In this document: piece after piece, positions 6,265 through 6,946 of the stretch
Numbering within the stretch: the stretch's first letter is position 1
How the letters are laid out: the number at the start of each line of letters is the position of its first letter
DNA from: Rhodospirillales bacterium
GTDB taxonomy: Bacteria; Pseudomonadota; Alphaproteobacteria; Rhodospirillales; JASLLV01
DNA: 6,946 nucleotides
Direction: 5' to 3'
Assembly (NCBI GenBank): GCA_030754475.1
Contig: JASMAE010000059.1
Location: 1 to 6,946, forward strand
The notes under the pieces: model-generated
The model's input: only the letters and a program-made list of their open reading frames with translations
Database searches by the model: none
Told to the model about the DNA's origin: nothing
Made by a program: the position numbers and the translations under genes

Positions 6265-6946
6265 GCGCCGCGACCGAGCCCCGCGTCGTCACCTTCGGCT
6301 GCCGGCTGAACGCCTTCGAATCCGAGATCATCCGGGCCAACGCCCGCGCCGCGGAGCTCGAGAACGCGATCGTCGTCAACACTTGCGCGGTTACCGCCGA
6401 AGCGTGCCGCCAAGCGCGCCAGGCGATCCGCCGCCTGCGCCGCGAGAATCCGAGCGCGCGCCTCATCGTCACCGGGTGCGCGGCTGAGTTGGACGCGGAG
6501 TGCTTCGCTTCCATGACGGAAGTGAATCACGTTCTCGGTAACGCCGCCAAGTTGGACCCGGCCCGGTACGCGCCCGAAGCCTTGGCCCGCACGGCGCGGA
6601 CGAGCGGGACGGATCCGGGCCCCGGCGGCGCCCGGCCGCGACTCCCTTGGAACGGCCTTACGGCGCTGGCCGGCCCCGAAGGCCGTGCCCGAGCGTACCT
6701 CCAGGTGCAACAAGGCTGCGACCATCGCTGTACGTTTTGCATCATCCCGTTCGTGCGCGGACCCAACCGCAGCGTTCCCATCTCTGCGGCGGTGACCCAG
6801 GCGCGAAGCCTCTGCGAGGCCGGCTACTGCGAAATCGTGCTGACCGGCGTCGATCTGTGCTCCTACGGGGCCGACCTCGCCGGAACGACGACGCTGGCGA
6901 CGCTCGTCCGGCTGCTGCTTTCGGAGGTGCCTGCGCTCGCCAGGCT
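6261..6946 (+). CDS. mtaB: tRNA (N6-threonylcarbamoyladenosine-C2)-methylthiotransferase MtaB (cut by window edge)
   Basis: Radical-SAM enzyme that inserts a methylthio group into t6A37 of ANN-decoding tRNAs to give ms2t6A37. The visible 228 residues contain the N-terminal cluster-binding domain with Cys14 (TFGCRLNAFESE), Cys42 (NTCAVTAEA) and Cys73 (VTGCAAE), and the start of the radical-SAM domain with the CxxxCxxC motif at Cys153, Cys157 and Cys160 (GCDHRCTFCIIPFVRG), followed by EIVLTGVDLCSYG (191-203). NTCAVTAEA and FGCRLN favour MtaB over MiaB (which has NTCSIREKA-like residues) and RimO. The segment 100-145 is a Pro/Gly/Arg-rich linker. The C-terminal half, with the TRAM domain if present, is beyond the window. 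The ATG at 6261 overlaps the dapF stop (ATGA) without a clear ribosome binding site, indicating translational coupling. Confidence 0.93.
   Translation, partial: MSAATEPRVVTFGCRLNAFESEIIRANARAAELENAIVVNTCAVTAEACRQARQAIRRLRRENPSARLIVTGCAAELDAECFASMTEVNHVLGNAAKLDPARYAPEALARTARTSGTDPGPGGARPRLPWNGLTALAGPEGRARAYLQVQQGCDHRCTFCIIPFVRGPNRSVPISAAVTQARSLCEAGYCEIVLTGVDLCSYGADLAGTTTLATLVRLLLSEVPALAR

Noticed and set aside
5338..6725. Two long minus-strand frames opposite dapF and mtaB
   Set aside because: Both are mirror frames of genes with clear catalytic motifs on the plus strand.

Overview
The window is a GC-rich housekeeping region from what is most probably an alphaproteobacterium, perhaps Rhodospirillales-like. 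I base this on gene order, on protein signatures (G4 motif TRVDGDARGG in Ffh; a PraR-like HTH protein with GVTFQQVQKYE), on the compact ATGA gene junctions and on the strong G/C bias at third codon positions. The genus cannot be fixed from the sequence alone.

Left part, minus strand (4415 down to 1): one tightly packed operon, read in the order ffh, rpsP, rimM, trmD, rplS, leuC. It encodes the SRP GTPase, ribosomal protein bS16, the 30S maturation factor RimM, the tRNA m1G37 methyltransferase, ribosomal protein bL19, and the N-terminal third of the isopropylmalate dehydratase large subunit (cut by the window edge). Gaps are 52, 42, -4, 17 and 29 nt. A good sigma70-type promoter (TTGACT, 17 nt, TAGAGT) lies upstream of ffh, followed by a roughly 100-nt leader that holds a terminator-like hairpin.

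Middle (4416-4844): a 429-nt divergent control region with no convincing gene. It carries the ffh promoter and leader and must also hold the start signals of the rightward unit.

Right part, plus strand: a 144-residue XRE-family DNA-binding protein, a 145-nt gap (or slightly shorter, depending on the dapF start) with two GC-rich inverted repeats, then dapF (diaminopimelate epimerase) overlapping by ATGA with mtaB (tRNA ms2t6A methylthiotransferase), which is cut by the right edge. In many alphaproteobacteria the next gene would be ftsY, the SRP receptor; that is expectation, not seen here.

How they work together: most of the genes serve protein synthesis and export (ribosome assembly, tRNA position-37 modification by both TrmD and MtaB, co-translational targeting by Ffh), with leucine and lysine/peptidoglycan precursor synthesis attached at the edges. 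I see no mobile element, CRISPR array, RNA gene or novel defence or metabolic system. The points worth a second look are modest: an in-frame 15-bp tandem repeat that builds an acidic tail on bS16, extra tails on bL19 and RimM, a Glu at the position of the TrmD catalytic Asp, the ffh leader hairpin, and the regulator gene placed between two housekeeping units.
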